Shown piece after piece: positions 21,609-32,223 of a DNA stretch of 64,000 nucleotides. The notes below the pieces were generated by a model, which did no database searches, had not been told where the DNA came from, and was given only the letters and a program-made list of their open reading frames with translations. Location: NCBI GenBank assembly GCA_030789695.1, contig CM061141.1, positions 163,647,579 to 163,711,578 of the forward strand. The letters run 5' to 3'. The translations under genes and the position numbers were made by a program. The DNA is from Scilla litardierei (Eukaryota > Streptophyta > Magnoliopsida > Asparagales > Asparagaceae). Position 1 is the first letter of the stretch. The number at the start of each line of letters is the position of its first letter.

Positions 21609-22500
21609 CTAATGGTTGTCGAGTTCAACTAGCTGGGCTTGCTCGGGCACTTTGTGTTTGGTGGAGCTGACGTAGCATCTCAGAGACAATCTTTGGCTCC
21701 TTCGTACTTGTCCAACCCCCTGTAAAGTCTGGAACTTGATCATTTGGTGCAAGAGTGGGTGGAGAGCTTCGATGGCGGTCATGTATGGCTGCCCGATGAT
21801 GCCATTGTATGCCGAGGTGATGTTGGCGACAACGAACTGTGTCATCCGAGTGAAGATCCTTGGCTCTTCCCCCAAAGACAATGACAGAGTGATGACTCCG
21901 ACGATGGGAGCCGAGTGGCCGGTGAAGCCGACAATCAGACCCGTGCACGGCCTCAGATCTGCATGCCTCAGCCCAATCTTCTCGATCGTCGATATAAAAA
22001 GAATGTCGCATAAGCTTTCGGTGTCGATCAAGAGACGGCTGACTATGGCCGTTCCAATCTAGGCCTCGATGACTATGGCGTCATCATGTGGTAGTTCGAC
22101 CCCCTCCTGGTCGTCGTCCAAGAAAGAGATGGGGGGCGAGCTACTCTACTCTACTTCGCTTCTTCGCCCACGCCCATCGTCATCACTTGTCGATCATACA
22201 CCTTCTTGGCCGATGATGACGCGCCACCCGAGGATGTCCCACCGTATATTACATCTATGCGCATGACTGCTCAAGGCTGGCGAGGGGCGTCTTGCTCGGT
22301 GTACTGGGGCCGGTTCGGCCGCTGCGCTCCCGGGGCGCTCTCTCATCGCGAGCCTGTCTCATCCCCTCAACGAAGCCTTGGAAATGGCCCTCCTGGATCA
22401 GCTTCTCAATATCCCTCTTTTATGTAAAACACTCGTCTGTATCATGACCGTGATCCAGGTGATACCGACAGTATTTCTGCTGATTCCTCGTGGTTGGGGC
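21609..22500 (-). pseudogene. gag C-terminus and aspartic protease of element C
   Basis: After the solo LTR the gag resumes with KYCRYHLDHGHDTDECF, the Tat-type gag tail, and a stop in place of the following residue. Several further stops lie between about 22260 and 22060. The protease shows LIDTESLCDILF (the catalytic DTGS has become DTES), LRPCTGLIVGFTGHSAPIVG and SAYNGIIGQPYM, all typical of Tat retropepsins. It ends VELDNH and stop. It would mature Gag; the Gly to Glu change and the stops make it inactive. Confidence 0.75.
22496..22500. repeat. Target site duplication of solo LTR D-prime, left copy
   Basis: GGGGC, repeated at 25088-25092. Confidence 0.9.
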
Positions 22501-23114
22501 TGTTTGGTTTTGAGGGACCCTTAGGGCACATTTCTACGCCCGTCCTACGTCAGACAGACAATAGATGTAAAAATAAGCAGCGAAAAAGAAACATTTACAC
22601 TATTTAACATGCAAGCCCTAAGGATATCACGACCCTAGCCAGGATCTCTACTATCTTGAGGTAGGTCCGACCACCCCAAGATAGATCTAAGCTACTGAAA
22701 TATTATAAATACTATGATTAATTAAACTACATACCCAGAACCTTGCTTGCACCAGCAAAATGTACTGAGCCGCGTCCAGAGCCATGCCCCGTCCCAAGCT
22801 GAACCGCTTTCCGAGCCGCTCCTGGTCCCGAGCCAAACCGCTTCCCGTACCGCACTGCGGCTCGAGGCAAGCAACCCCCTTGTTGCTGAGCCAACCATGC
22901 ACAGAAGAAAGTTTCACTAGAGTGGATCCTCCGACAAGACTTCGGATCCGATCCGAGCCCATTCGTGGCTTTGCTAGAGCCCTTCAGGATTAAGACATAA
23001 ATTTTAGGAGAATAGAAAATATTTATTTTAAGCTTAGATCCGAGCGTGGTCCAAACTTTTGGGAGCCGCTCAGATCTAGAGCTTGTGACGAGTTTAGAGG
23101 AAGGGGGTAGACCC

Positions 23115-23127
23115 CTATTTATATAGG
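23115..23127 (-). promoter_or_regulatory. TATA box of solo LTR D-prime
   Basis: The minus strand reads CCTATATAAATAG, identical to the D LTR TATA boxes. Confidence 0.75.
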
Positions 23128-23429
23128 CGGTTAACCCCTCCCCTTTACTCCACTTCCGATGTGGGACTAAAGTTTTGGAGTTAGTTTGCCTTTCATAAAA
23201 TCCAAACTTCCATGAATTTTAACTCCCACACTGTTGAGCTTCACATTTGATACAACCTATCAAATCGAAGAGCGCTGAATGGTGAACGCGTAGGAAAAAG
23301 TGGTGGGTCAATCCGAGTCCGTTTGACCCCTCAATTGATCGTCCAAAGATGAGCCCAACACTTGATTTTCGATCAAAATGAGCCGCCACCCAAAATTCTG
23401 CACATAGGGTTCGAAACTCAGGTGGTTGG

Positions 23430-23760
23430 CCCCACTACACCAGACTGGGCGGGCCCAGCCAGCCTGGGCACCTGGCCGCCAGCCTGGACACTGCCCAAGC
23501 CTGGGCCAGGCGCCCAGGCACCAGGCACTTGGGCGGCCCTGGGCGCCTGGACGCCCAGGCGCCTGGGCCAGGCGGCCCAGGTGGGCCAGGCGGCCCAGGT
23601 GGGCCATGCGCCTGGGCACGGCACCCGGGCCTAGCCCGGCGCCCAGGGCACCCTAGGATGGTCCTGGGTGCCACAGGCCTAGCACCTGTGCCTGGGCGCC
23701 CTAGGCCAGTTCAGCCTAGGCTGACCCATGCCCAGTTTTGGCATGGGCAAGGCCTATAGT
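23430..23760. repeat. GC-rich GCCTGGGC/GCCCAGGC region of solo LTR D-prime
   Basis: A dense mix of GCCTGGGC, GCCCAGGC and GGCGGCCCAGGTGGGCCAG units. It corresponds in position to the palindrome arrays of D but is less regular, with its own short direct repeat at about 23570-23605. Confidence 0.7.
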
Positions 23761-24698
23761 GCTTTTTGACGGTTTTGGGCATATCTCGTGCATTTGGCGT
23801 CCGCTTTGGATGCCATTCGAACCTGTGTTTAGTCCGGGACATTTCCGACTTACAGGTAAACTTTTCCACGTGTTTATTTCATTAAATATTGTCGTAAATA
23901 ATTTACGACACTTTTAACTCTGTTTGCATCATATGCAAAATAGTCCATATCTAAGCTTAAAATCTCCCACTTGCACTCATGATCATTTATCCTGAATGCA
24001 GAGGCTAACTGCAAACTCTTTGCAATTTTCTATCCCTTGCATCAAATGCATATTGTCCCTAATTTCCACCTATTACTAGACGATAGTTGTACTCTGTATG
24101 AGACCCTACAGCCTGACCCTACTACAGGTGGGGCTCAAAGCCCTAGATGGCAGTGACCACGAGCAGTAGGTGTCGTCCATGTTTCAGTATCACACTTATG
24201 TGGTTAACTTATTGACATGAGTGTTATCGGGACCACCTTGACTGTGTCCGTGATGAATTCCACAGTTTTGGTCTCTTCGTCAAAACTATGCCGTTTAACC
24301 TCAAGCCTAGGGTACGGTCAAACTGTCAACCCCAATAGCTCGAAGCCGGTTAGTCTCCATCGATCTTTAGTCAAATAATGTTGGACATCTTCGAACATAC
24401 TTTGGCCAGAGTTTTCATGAAAGACCGAACTAACACCACGATAGTAACTCCCGTTGACCAGGGATAAACGAATCCTATCTTGGTCATTACTCTACTCGCA
24501 CGTTTCAAATGTCACCCAACCAAAGACCTTTCGACAGGCCTTGCCTCGAAGCTACGTCAGAGATCTAAGTGACACCGTTCACGTACAGGTTCGTACAATG
24601 ACCTCAAGTTAAAGGACCAACTCTCCTATCCTCACTAAGAGTTATCATTGACAGATTGATCTATCATAACCATATGATAACTCTTGTTGGGTCGTTCA

Positions 24699-24722
24699 GT
24701 GAACTCATTCTCCAATAAGCAC
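24699..24722 (-). other. Covarying U3 hairpin, solo LTR D-prime
   Basis: In sense, arms CTTATT and AATGAG with loop GGAG, flanked by GTG and CAC. One pair is a U-G wobble, intermediate between the versions in D and F. Confidence 0.6.
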
Positions 24723-25087
24723 CTATGTCACGTCTCTGACTTCGCCAAGTCGAACGACCATGAGATCATCGTCATCGCTTCAAGGTGAAGACATAGACAC
24801 AATGGTCTATCCGATGTTTCGATATCCTTTTCTCGAAACATCCATGACCACAAACGTTTCTAGACTTATGCTACAGACGGTCAAGCACTTCTACATGATC
24901 AAGATCCTCATTTCGATACATGTTTGACCTTGCATTAAGTCTCAAGACTTTACCTAAGTTTATAATGATAACTTCATTATGATTCAACTTAGATAAATTC
25001 TTACCATACAGCTTACTGTAATTTTGAACAATATGTTTGTATAATTACACAGAGATAAATTGCCTCGAGAGCATACATCTCCCAACA

Positions 25088-25092
25088 GGGGC
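25088..25092. repeat. Target site duplication of solo LTR D-prime, right copy
   Basis: GGGGC, matching 22496-22500. Confidence 0.9.
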
Positions 25093-26759
25093 CACCCTCC
25101 TATCCTGAGGCGGGTCTCGGAGAAGTCCGGCTCTCGTTGCTACGGCCAATCCTTCGACCATAGGGGCATTGAGCTACGTGTCCTGGGCATGTTTCTGCCC
25201 TTCGGGCCTACTCACCACCGACGGGGGCTCACTAGGTGTGGCGAACCCTCGCACTTGTCCAGGGCGATCTTGAGGTCGGTGGCCTCCTTGGTCGCGCCTC
25301 TGGTTGCCGAGTTGGTCGTGCCCCCGAGGGTTGTCATCCTGCCTTGATTAACCATCAGGCCACCGATCATTGTGGGATGTCCCAAATGGGGCTGCCACCG
25401 TCTTCACTCCGAGAGCATCCTCGCTCAGCATGAACCTCTCCGCCTGGGCAAAGAGTGCATCCAGATCGGCAGGCAGATCTTGGAGGATCGACTTATGCAG
25501 GCTCCGATTGGTCAGCCCCTTTTTGATGGCTGCCATGGTGAACTCATCTCCGCAGCTCACCACATTAAGCCTTTCTTCCTGGAAATGATGCAAGAACTTT
25601 CTGACCGTTTCCCCATCTTTCTGGACAATCAAGAATAGATAGTCCGCTGGTTTCTTCCTTCTGTGTCCTGCCCTGAACTACTGGCTGAACTTATGGGATA
25701 GGTCGTCGAAGAATTCGATGGAGCGGGTGGGTAGGCTGTTGTACCACTCTAGTACCAACTTCTTCAGAGTCATCTGGAAGCATCGGCATAGGAGCGGATC
25801 ATCTGTGCCTTGAATCTCCATGGTCCTTCTCTACCGCTGTACATGCTCGAGGGGATCACCCACACCATCATATAGTTCAATCTAAGGAAGCTTGAATCTA
25901 CGAGGTACAGGGGCCGCTGTTACCCGTCTGGCCAGGGGGTTCGCCGTTTCTAGTTGGGGAGGTCGCATGGGCGATTCTTGTGGGTGCGCAGGTGATCTTC
26001 ATAGATTGTTATGGCCACCTCGACCGCTATGCTCATCACCTAAGTCGCTCGATGAGTCACCTCGGTGCTCAACGGTGTCTGTTCCCCACCTCGGGGGAGT
26101 CCTGCTTCGGTCGTGGCCTCGTCGTCGATGATCATCATGCCTAGGAGATGGGCGGGTCATCCGGGGGGCGCTCCCTCTGAGCGACGAGATATCCATCGGT
26201 GGCAGGCTACGGGTGTGCCATCGATTCGGAGGTGATGCCTCTGGGACTCTACGGCTCTCTTTCTGAAGCCTTTCTCATGCGGCGATGATGAGTAGCAGAT
26301 GCCGACACGTGGTTTCTTCATCGACCCGTATTTGTTTAGCGACTGCCTCCGCTTCATCGTCAAGCTGCCTTGGCTGGACAGTAGCTTCTTCCTCGAGTCG
26401 CCTCTGACAAGCGGCCTCCATCTCCACATCGAGAATTTTCTGCTGGGCCGCTATCTCTTTGTTGAACCCCCTCTGCTGGGCGGCTGCTTCTGCTTCTATC
26501 TGACGGTGAAGGTTGCACCTCACGTTCAAGGGTGCAAGGGGGACGGTGGACGTCCCGGCCCCACCCGAGCCCTAGTCATTCATCATCTTCGTAAAGGCTT
26601 CAAAGCCTGGGTGAACAGCACAGGCCGAGGCGTGAATAGCCTCCGCCATCCCCTCAGGGGGTACGCCGCCAGGGAAGCCCCTCCGAGAGGACGTGGCTCA
26701 TCCTCCATGGGTTGTTTGCCCCTGTCAGGGTTGGGATTGAGATATGTGGGGTTAGACAT
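25088..26759 (-). pseudogene. gag of element C, N-terminal part
   Basis: Begins at the Met at 26759 (MSNPTYLNPNPDRGKQP), 16 bp after the primer site. A frameshifted Gln/Ala/Glu-rich coiled-coil stretch follows (AAQQRGFNKEIAAQQ at about 26470). Next come Arg/Asp-rich sequence and the gag domain at about 25870-25348, with YDGVGDPLEHVQ, LEWYNSLPTRSIEFFDDL, FRAGHRRKKPADYLF, ETVRKFLHHFQEERLNV and DALFAQAERFMLSEDAL. At least two TAG stops and several frameshifts occur. The style is that of Tat gag (PF03732). The solo LTR then splits it from its C-terminus at 22500. Confidence 0.75.
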
Positions 26760-26774
26760 GGGTGTGACCCTAAG

Positions 26775-26794
26775 TTCCCACAGACTGTGCCAAA
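26775..26794 (-). other. Primer binding site region of element C
   Basis: The minus strand reads TTTGGCACAGTCTGTGGGAA directly after the LTR. It resembles the TTTGGCGCCGTCTGTGGG leader common in Tat-type elements. I did not assign the tRNA. Confidence 0.65.
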
Positions 26795-27734
26795 TGTTGC
26801 GGGGTAGAATCTGCAAACAAGGGCACAATGGTTACAAGTTTAGGGGGGATGATGAGGCTAACTACAGTCAGGGGACAATAGGGAGATCTCAAGGTCGCCT
26901 GCCAGACAAGGTAGGTCGCTTGTTTCATGGTGAAGGTTGTTCGACAGTTGATGAAGGTTGTCGCAGGTCTCTCGTTCGCTGGAAGCTGGGGCAAACTTCC
27001 TACAACAAGAGCAACTGGTCAGAAAGGCTGGGCCGGTTGTTAGCCCATAGCCCCTCCATGCTTAAGTCAGTAGATGACTGAAGAAAAGATGTCGGACACG
27101 AAGGGTGATCTTAGAGGCAGATCGGCGCTTGCGTGGCGGACTAGTGTGGAAGGCGTGAATATGTAGGGATATTCGGCCTTGAATGTGAATAGATGTGTTA
27201 GGAGTTTCTTACAGATTCAACTAACCATCCCCCTTCCCGCTTGGAGTTGAGGGGTTATTTATTGCTACTGGATTCGATTTCTTTTGTTGAGCTGGCGGTG
27301 TCAGGATGTCAGGGATCCGACCATTGGCGTCAGGGCCAAACGTGTCAGGCGTGCTTTTGTCAGGCTGTCTGGCGGTAAAACAGCTAGGCGTGCCTTCAGA
27401 GGGCAGTCAGGCGGTGAAGCGGATAGGTGCGCTTTTGTCAGACTTTGTCTGTAGTGAAACTGGCAGTGGTGTAAGTGGCGTGTCGTCTTCCTCCTTAGGT
27501 GAACTAGTAAGTGAGCGATGTCTGGGCAAGCTAGCGCAGACTTGTTCGATCTGCTGGAAGACTCTTCTAATTCTGGTGGCGAGCTTGTCGTTCCGCTTGG
27601 CGAGCTTCCGTGAACCTCGGCGAGCTTCTCCATGCTTCGGTGAACTAGGCTTCATTGTGGAGAATCGACAGGCCAAGACTCGGGCTTTGAATCACCGGGC
27701 CTAGATCGACCGGGCCGATCTTGAGGTCCTAACA
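26795..27734 (-). repeat. 5' LTR of element C
   Basis: On the minus strand it starts TGTTAGGACCTCAAGATCGG and ends TACCCCGCAACA, 940 bp. It is rich in short GGCGAGCTTG and GCCTGACAG-like repeats. No confident TATA box was picked. The outer flank is the LTR of F. Confidence 0.75.
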
Positions 27735-28332
27735 CTCGCGGATCCAAAAAAAACTCTTTCAGTGAAGACCAGAAGCATTGCGGTCACCTTCTCCAAGCAA
27801 CGCCTTAGATCTCATAGCTCCAACCAGTGTCTTAGATGAATCAGGGGATGAAGAATGCATCCACAATCCATGAGCTCTCCAAGAACTCGAACAGCCCTTC
27901 TTACTTTGCTAGATTGAATGAGAAGGAGAAGGAAAAACTTTTATTATATGGGAGAAATTCTCCCACTAAAGTGGTTTGAATATCTTCACACAATAAGACT
28001 TTCTGAAGAAAGAATGATATATTTTCAGAGGGCTGGGGAGACCCCTTTATATTGCGCTAAGAAGAGCAGAATTTGATTTGGATTGGGTGTTCGTGTAAAA
28101 CTCAACCTCATCCCTAAACGCGCAAAGAAGAAGAAACATCTTAAATGAGTTCTAATTGCATTAGAACTCTTGGCTATGAACTAGATTTGATTTACGATTG
28201 ATTCCCAATCAAATCCGGCATCAAATCTGTAGTTCTGCATCATTCCATATCATCTTTAGTCAACTAGCGATTGTAACTGGTCGTTTAGTAAACTTTGTAA
28301 AGTTACAGGCTGACTCTTTGACTAGTGCTTAG
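27735..28332 (-). repeat. Proximal part of the LTR of Copia element F
   Basis: Continuation of the LTR at 44678-45844 after removal of element E: the cttag target duplication joins the two. It contains a TATA-like CAATATAAAGGGGTC (minus, near 28042-28058), in the same setting (before GGGGTCTCCCC) as the TATA of D. The LTR runs on into C at 27735 and ends beyond the window. No gene is seen. Confidence 0.7.
28328..28332. repeat. Target site duplication of element E, left copy
   Basis: CTTAG, repeated at 44678-44682. Confidence 0.95.
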
Positions 28333-29955
28333 TGTAAGGACCCTGGCTATGGGGAAAACACTAGAAGGGGGGTTGAATAATGTTTATGCAATTTAAAAAG
28401 ATAGTTACACCAATTTAAATGCTAACCAACAAAAGAGTGTGGAATTAAAATTAAACACAAAGAGAAACAAATGCAGACGGAAGGATGTTTCAAGGTTCGG
28501 ATTACCCAAGTCACTTCCCGACTTGTTCTCGATAATCCTACGTCCCTTCCACCCGGATACCTCCGGATACTCAAGTTAGAACCCTAACTTGAGGTTTCCT
28601 TAAAACCCACTTGTAGCAACCCTACAAGTGAAATCGAAATACAATCGATTGTCCTTGACTCTTACAACTTGGGAGCAAGCAAACCACTCTCACAACCCGA
28701 GAGCAGATTCAAATAACGAAAGTTATGAAATATAAAAGGAACACTTACAATCACCTATGCCTTGAAGTAGAACTTGAAGTAGAACTTGAAGGAGAAGTGT
28801 GTTGTGTGTTGAAGACTCTCTTGGAAGAGAGGAAAAGCCATTTCTCTTGACTGTACCAAATGCTTAGAAGATTCTCTTTGGTTTTAGGTTGGAGAGCAAG
28901 AGATTGAAGATAGGAATTCTTAGGGCTTTAGGATTTGAGAGCTTTGATCTTGAGAATGAAAGCTTGGAAGATTTTGCAATGGAATGAGTAACATCTCAAT
29001 GGAAAAGTAGATGCTCCTTATATAGGTTTCTCAAATCCTCAAAACAGAATTAGCAAAAACCCTTTTGGAATCCGTGAGAAAACTCTCAACGGATAGAATC
29101 TGCGCTCACGATAGTCGACTGTTGAAGAAATCAAAGTTGACTGCTGCACAGTCAGATATGGTAGGTGAGAATTCATAACGGTAACTTACCACGTGGACAT
29201 TCGACTGATGAAGCATAGACAGTCAACTGTTGAACCAACATGCAACTGTAAATCCTACTACAGGCGACTTGCCGAAGATGGGTAAGTTGAAAAAGTCTGG
29301 AAAAACATCTGGGAGTACAGGATAGACGACTGACGAGAAGATAACAGTCGACTGTTAATCAGAAAAGGTGACTGTAAATCCTTATACAGACAACTGTCAC
29401 TTGGACATGCACATGTGAATCGTTCATGAGTCGCTTGTGGGAATTAAGACAGAGAAGCCCAAAACTAGACTGTTAAAGTTTGTGCATAACAGGCGACTGT
29501 AGACCAAAACACAGTCGACTGTTTTTGAGACAGGCGACTGTAAAATGTTCAGCAGTCGACTGTTATAAACAATACAAGAAAAATCAATAAAGAAATGAAT
29601 TGGAGTCTAAGGACGATTGATCTAATGATGTCCTAAGACTGAAATGAAAATGTGTGTGTGCTCCAACAATGTTCTACTTCTAAGCTACATACTAGAAGAG
29701 ATATAAAAAATTTACATTGACGAAAACTCTCTTCTATCCAACGCATGAGCTTGAAGTCTTCATGGAGCTTCAATCATCATCTACGATCATCCAATCCATT
29801 TCATTTGCTTTCAATGATCTTTGAGTGTCATCCATTGCAAGTAGATCATCATAATTAGCTTAAGCAATGGATTAACTGCAAAATAGGGGATTAGTCACAA
29901 GTATTTATGTTTGCTCATCATTAACACCAAGTAGGGAGAAGTCCAATACTCAACA
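28333..29955 (-). repeat. 3' LTR of element E
   Basis: Sense start TGTTGAGTATTGGACTTC and end CCAGGGTCCTTACA. It holds an ACAGTCGACTGT array at about 29110-29565, an intact TATA box (sense CCTATATAAG, 29017-29026), and hairpins with CAAC loops at about 28611-28715, some now mismatched. Confidence 0.95.
29017..29026 (-). promoter_or_regulatory. TATA box of element E 3' LTR
   Basis: Sense CCTATATAAG just downstream of the palindrome array. The 5' LTR copy reads CATATGTAAGG at about 43562-43572 and is damaged. Confidence 0.75.
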
Positions 29956-29968
29956 TTCTCCCCCTTTT
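29956..29968 (-). other. Polypurine tract of element E
   Basis: Sense AAAGGGGGAGAA directly before the LTR TGTTGAG. Confidence 0.85.
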
Positions 29969-30615
29969 TGATGATGACAAACAAACATAAACAAAAAGAT
30001 AAATAATTGTGCTTAATGAAAACGTACTCCCCGTACATAGATGCCAATCAAGTTAGTCAAGAAATATTAGGGCATCTATATATCAATTGAAGCAAATGAG
30101 TAAGATATTGAGTGAATTTGATTCAAGAAATCTGGGATTTAAAATCCCTATTCATTGTATCTTACTCCCCCTAAATCTAAGGCAACTTCAATCTTAGATT
30201 CAAGTGTTACTAGTACATACTTAGCACATTCATTATGAATCTGTATGTTTATTTCTCTCCCCCTATGGCATTATCCAAAAGGTGGGAGTAGATAACAATA
30301 ACAATCGTGCTAACTAAGAACTATTAATAATCAAGGAGTATACAGATATATATAAAACCAAAACTCATAAAACCACATCATATACTTAAGTGAATAGAGG
30401 AATAAGAGTCAAATATCAACATTTGAGATATAGGAAGAGTATATAACGACTCAAAATACATCACATCACATATATAATCCAATATCAAATCCAATATTGT
30501 CTCAAAAACACATTAGAAGAGAATATATTATTCATGGAAACAATATCACAAACATCACACAGATAAGTTAAGCAATTATACAATGTGTGAAACATAAGGC
30601 GAAACTGCAATATCA
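29969..30615 (-). other. Noncoding 3' tail of element E
   Basis: AT-rich, with no gene seen. The Helitrons inserted at 30615/30616 between A and T. Confidence 0.6.
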
Positions 30616-31080
30616 TCTATTATATAAAAGAGGGATGTTACCAAGAGAAATTGGATAAGACAATTTGGACATGAGAATTTGGATAAGAGAATTTGGATAT
30701 CTATATTATAAAAGAGGGATGTTATCAAGAGAAATTGGAAAAGAGATATTGGACAAGAGAAATTGGATAAGAGATATTTATTATAAAAGAGGGATGTTAT
30801 AAAGAGAAATTGGATAAGAGATATTGGACAAGAGATATTGGATAAGATATGAGATTTTGAGGGATAAGAGATGATGTGGGGAATTTTGCGCATACAACCC
30901 CAATTTTTGTATTTTTGCCTCTCGACCCTCCCGCCACACCCACCCATACATTTTCTTCTTCCACCCTTTTCTGACCGGTTTTTTCAAGTCCACGTGGATA
31001 TCTATTATATAAAAGAGGTATGTTATCCAGAGAAATTGGATGAGAGAATTTGGACATGAGAAATTGGATAAGAGAATTTG

Positions 31081-31085
31081 GATAT
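31081..31085. repeat. Target site duplication of solo LTR K, left copy
   Basis: GATAT, repeated at 32224-32228. It could be partly fortuitous because GGATATCTATT is common in the host repeat, but the LTR ends fit exactly. Confidence 0.8.
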
Positions 31086-32223
31086 TGTTACGACCTAAAG
31101 ATCGTAAGAGTCCGACTCCCACCCGGATCCGCTGACATACCCCATTAACTCTCCCCTACGTGAAAGGGCCTCCACCCCGGGAGACCGAAGCTACGCGGGA
31201 ACGGGCGCGCCTCGCAGCACTCCCCCACCCGGCCGAGGCACACAACCGCAGTTGCTCGGCCCGCCAGGGGAAGGCGCTTGGGGAGCCCCCGGACAATGCC
31301 TCCGGATATGCTGACATAGTCCTGTGCGTATCCTTCCGTTCCAGCGGCCCACAACCCACAACCGACAAGGAGGCACGTCCGGGCCGAACAGCCCCCGAGC
31401 CGGTCGACCCGGCCGACCCCCATGCACCACGACGCCCGGGATAGCATAGCCCGACCTTCAGTTCGTCACCAACGACAAACAACATAGGATAAGGACACGA
31501 CTGACACATACGCCACCCGACCGTCTGACAAAGCACCCCCTGGCGGTTGAGCCGACTGACAGTTAATGCTTTCGGCCCTGACCACCCGACAAAAGCACCC
31601 CCTGGCCGTCGCGCCGTCTGACAAAAGCAGGTCAGGCACTCCAGTCCCTAACATCCCTGTCTGGAGCATCCGCTGACAACCGAGCCAGCTCAGCACGTCT
31701 AGTCAGCATGCCAGGTCAGCCCCGCCTAGTCATCTACCGTCAGGTATAAATACCCCCTCTCCTCTCACGTGGAGAGGGGTTGGCAAATTCTCTCTCAATC
31801 TATCATTCACACACGAGAGCGAAGATCGTCCATATCTTTGTTCTCCCACCTATAGCTCGCCACGTATGGTCGACACACCGTTAGTCCGACCGGCGTGCCT
31901 AGCCCCCATTTTAAGTCCCATTACTGACTTAGGCATCGGAGGGGCTAAGGGTTGGACCCCAACCCCGCCCTTCTGACGAGTTGCTCGTGCTGCAGGAAAG
32001 CTCGCCCCTTGATCGACGTCAACTTCAGCCTCCTGCCATCCAGTCCTCCTCTGTCGCGTCCGGTGAGATTCGACTCTGTGGCCACCCCCGGCGGCCAGTC
32101 CAACCTCTTCACCCCACTAATCACTTGTTAAACAGCCCACCTAAACCCTCTTCTCAACATAACCACCGTGCCCTTGGTTCTCCACAATACAAATTCATTG
32201 TACGCGAGTTCCACCTCGTAACA
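31086..32223 (+). mobile_element. Solo LTR K, probably Ty3/Gypsy
   Basis: Starts TGTTACGACC and ends CACCTCGTAACA, with the 8-bp inverted ends TGTTACGA/TCGTAACA, 1138 bp. It is GC-rich, against the AT-rich Helitron around it. TATA box GTATAAATACC at 31744-31754 gives plus orientation. Downstream it has a GACTTAGGCATCGGAGGGGC stretch of the kind seen in Tat-group LTRs. No internal region is present. Confidence 0.8.
31744..31754 (+). promoter_or_regulatory. TATA box of solo LTR K
   Basis: GTATAAATACC, followed by a CT-rich leader. Confidence 0.7.

Larger units (their letters stand above)
22501..25087 (-). mobile_element. Solo LTR of the D family (D-prime)
   Basis: On the minus strand it starts TGTTGGGAGATGTATGC and ends CTCAAAACCAAACA, 2587 bp, flanked by GGGGC on both sides. 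It aligns along its length with the D LTRs but is clearly more diverged, so it is an older member or a sister family. It has no internal region, the usual product of recombination between two LTRs. It interrupts the gag of C between 22500 and 25093. Confidence 0.9.
19546..27734 (-). mobile_element. Element C: Tat-like Ty3/Gypsy retrotransposon with gag-protease and 3' tandem repeats
   Basis: Reads leftwards: 5' LTR, primer site, gag, protease, then a 1-kb tandem repeat region and an antisense ORF. It is cut by the solo LTR at 22501-25087 and by element B at about 19546, so its 3' LTR is off the window. No reverse transcriptase or integrase is found between protease and the repeats. Tandem repeats near the 3' end are known for Ogre/Tat elements. 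The flank at 27735 (ctcgc) is the expected target duplication, with its partner off the window; C sits in the LTR of F. Confidence 0.75.

Noticed and set aside
23418..23759. Collagen-like Gly-Pro frames in D-prime
   Set aside because: They come from the GCCTGGGC repeat in all frames.
27735..28332. Host unique DNA between C and E
   Set aside because: Joining across E through the cttag duplication makes it continuous with the F LTR at 44678-45844, and it has a D-like TATA context.
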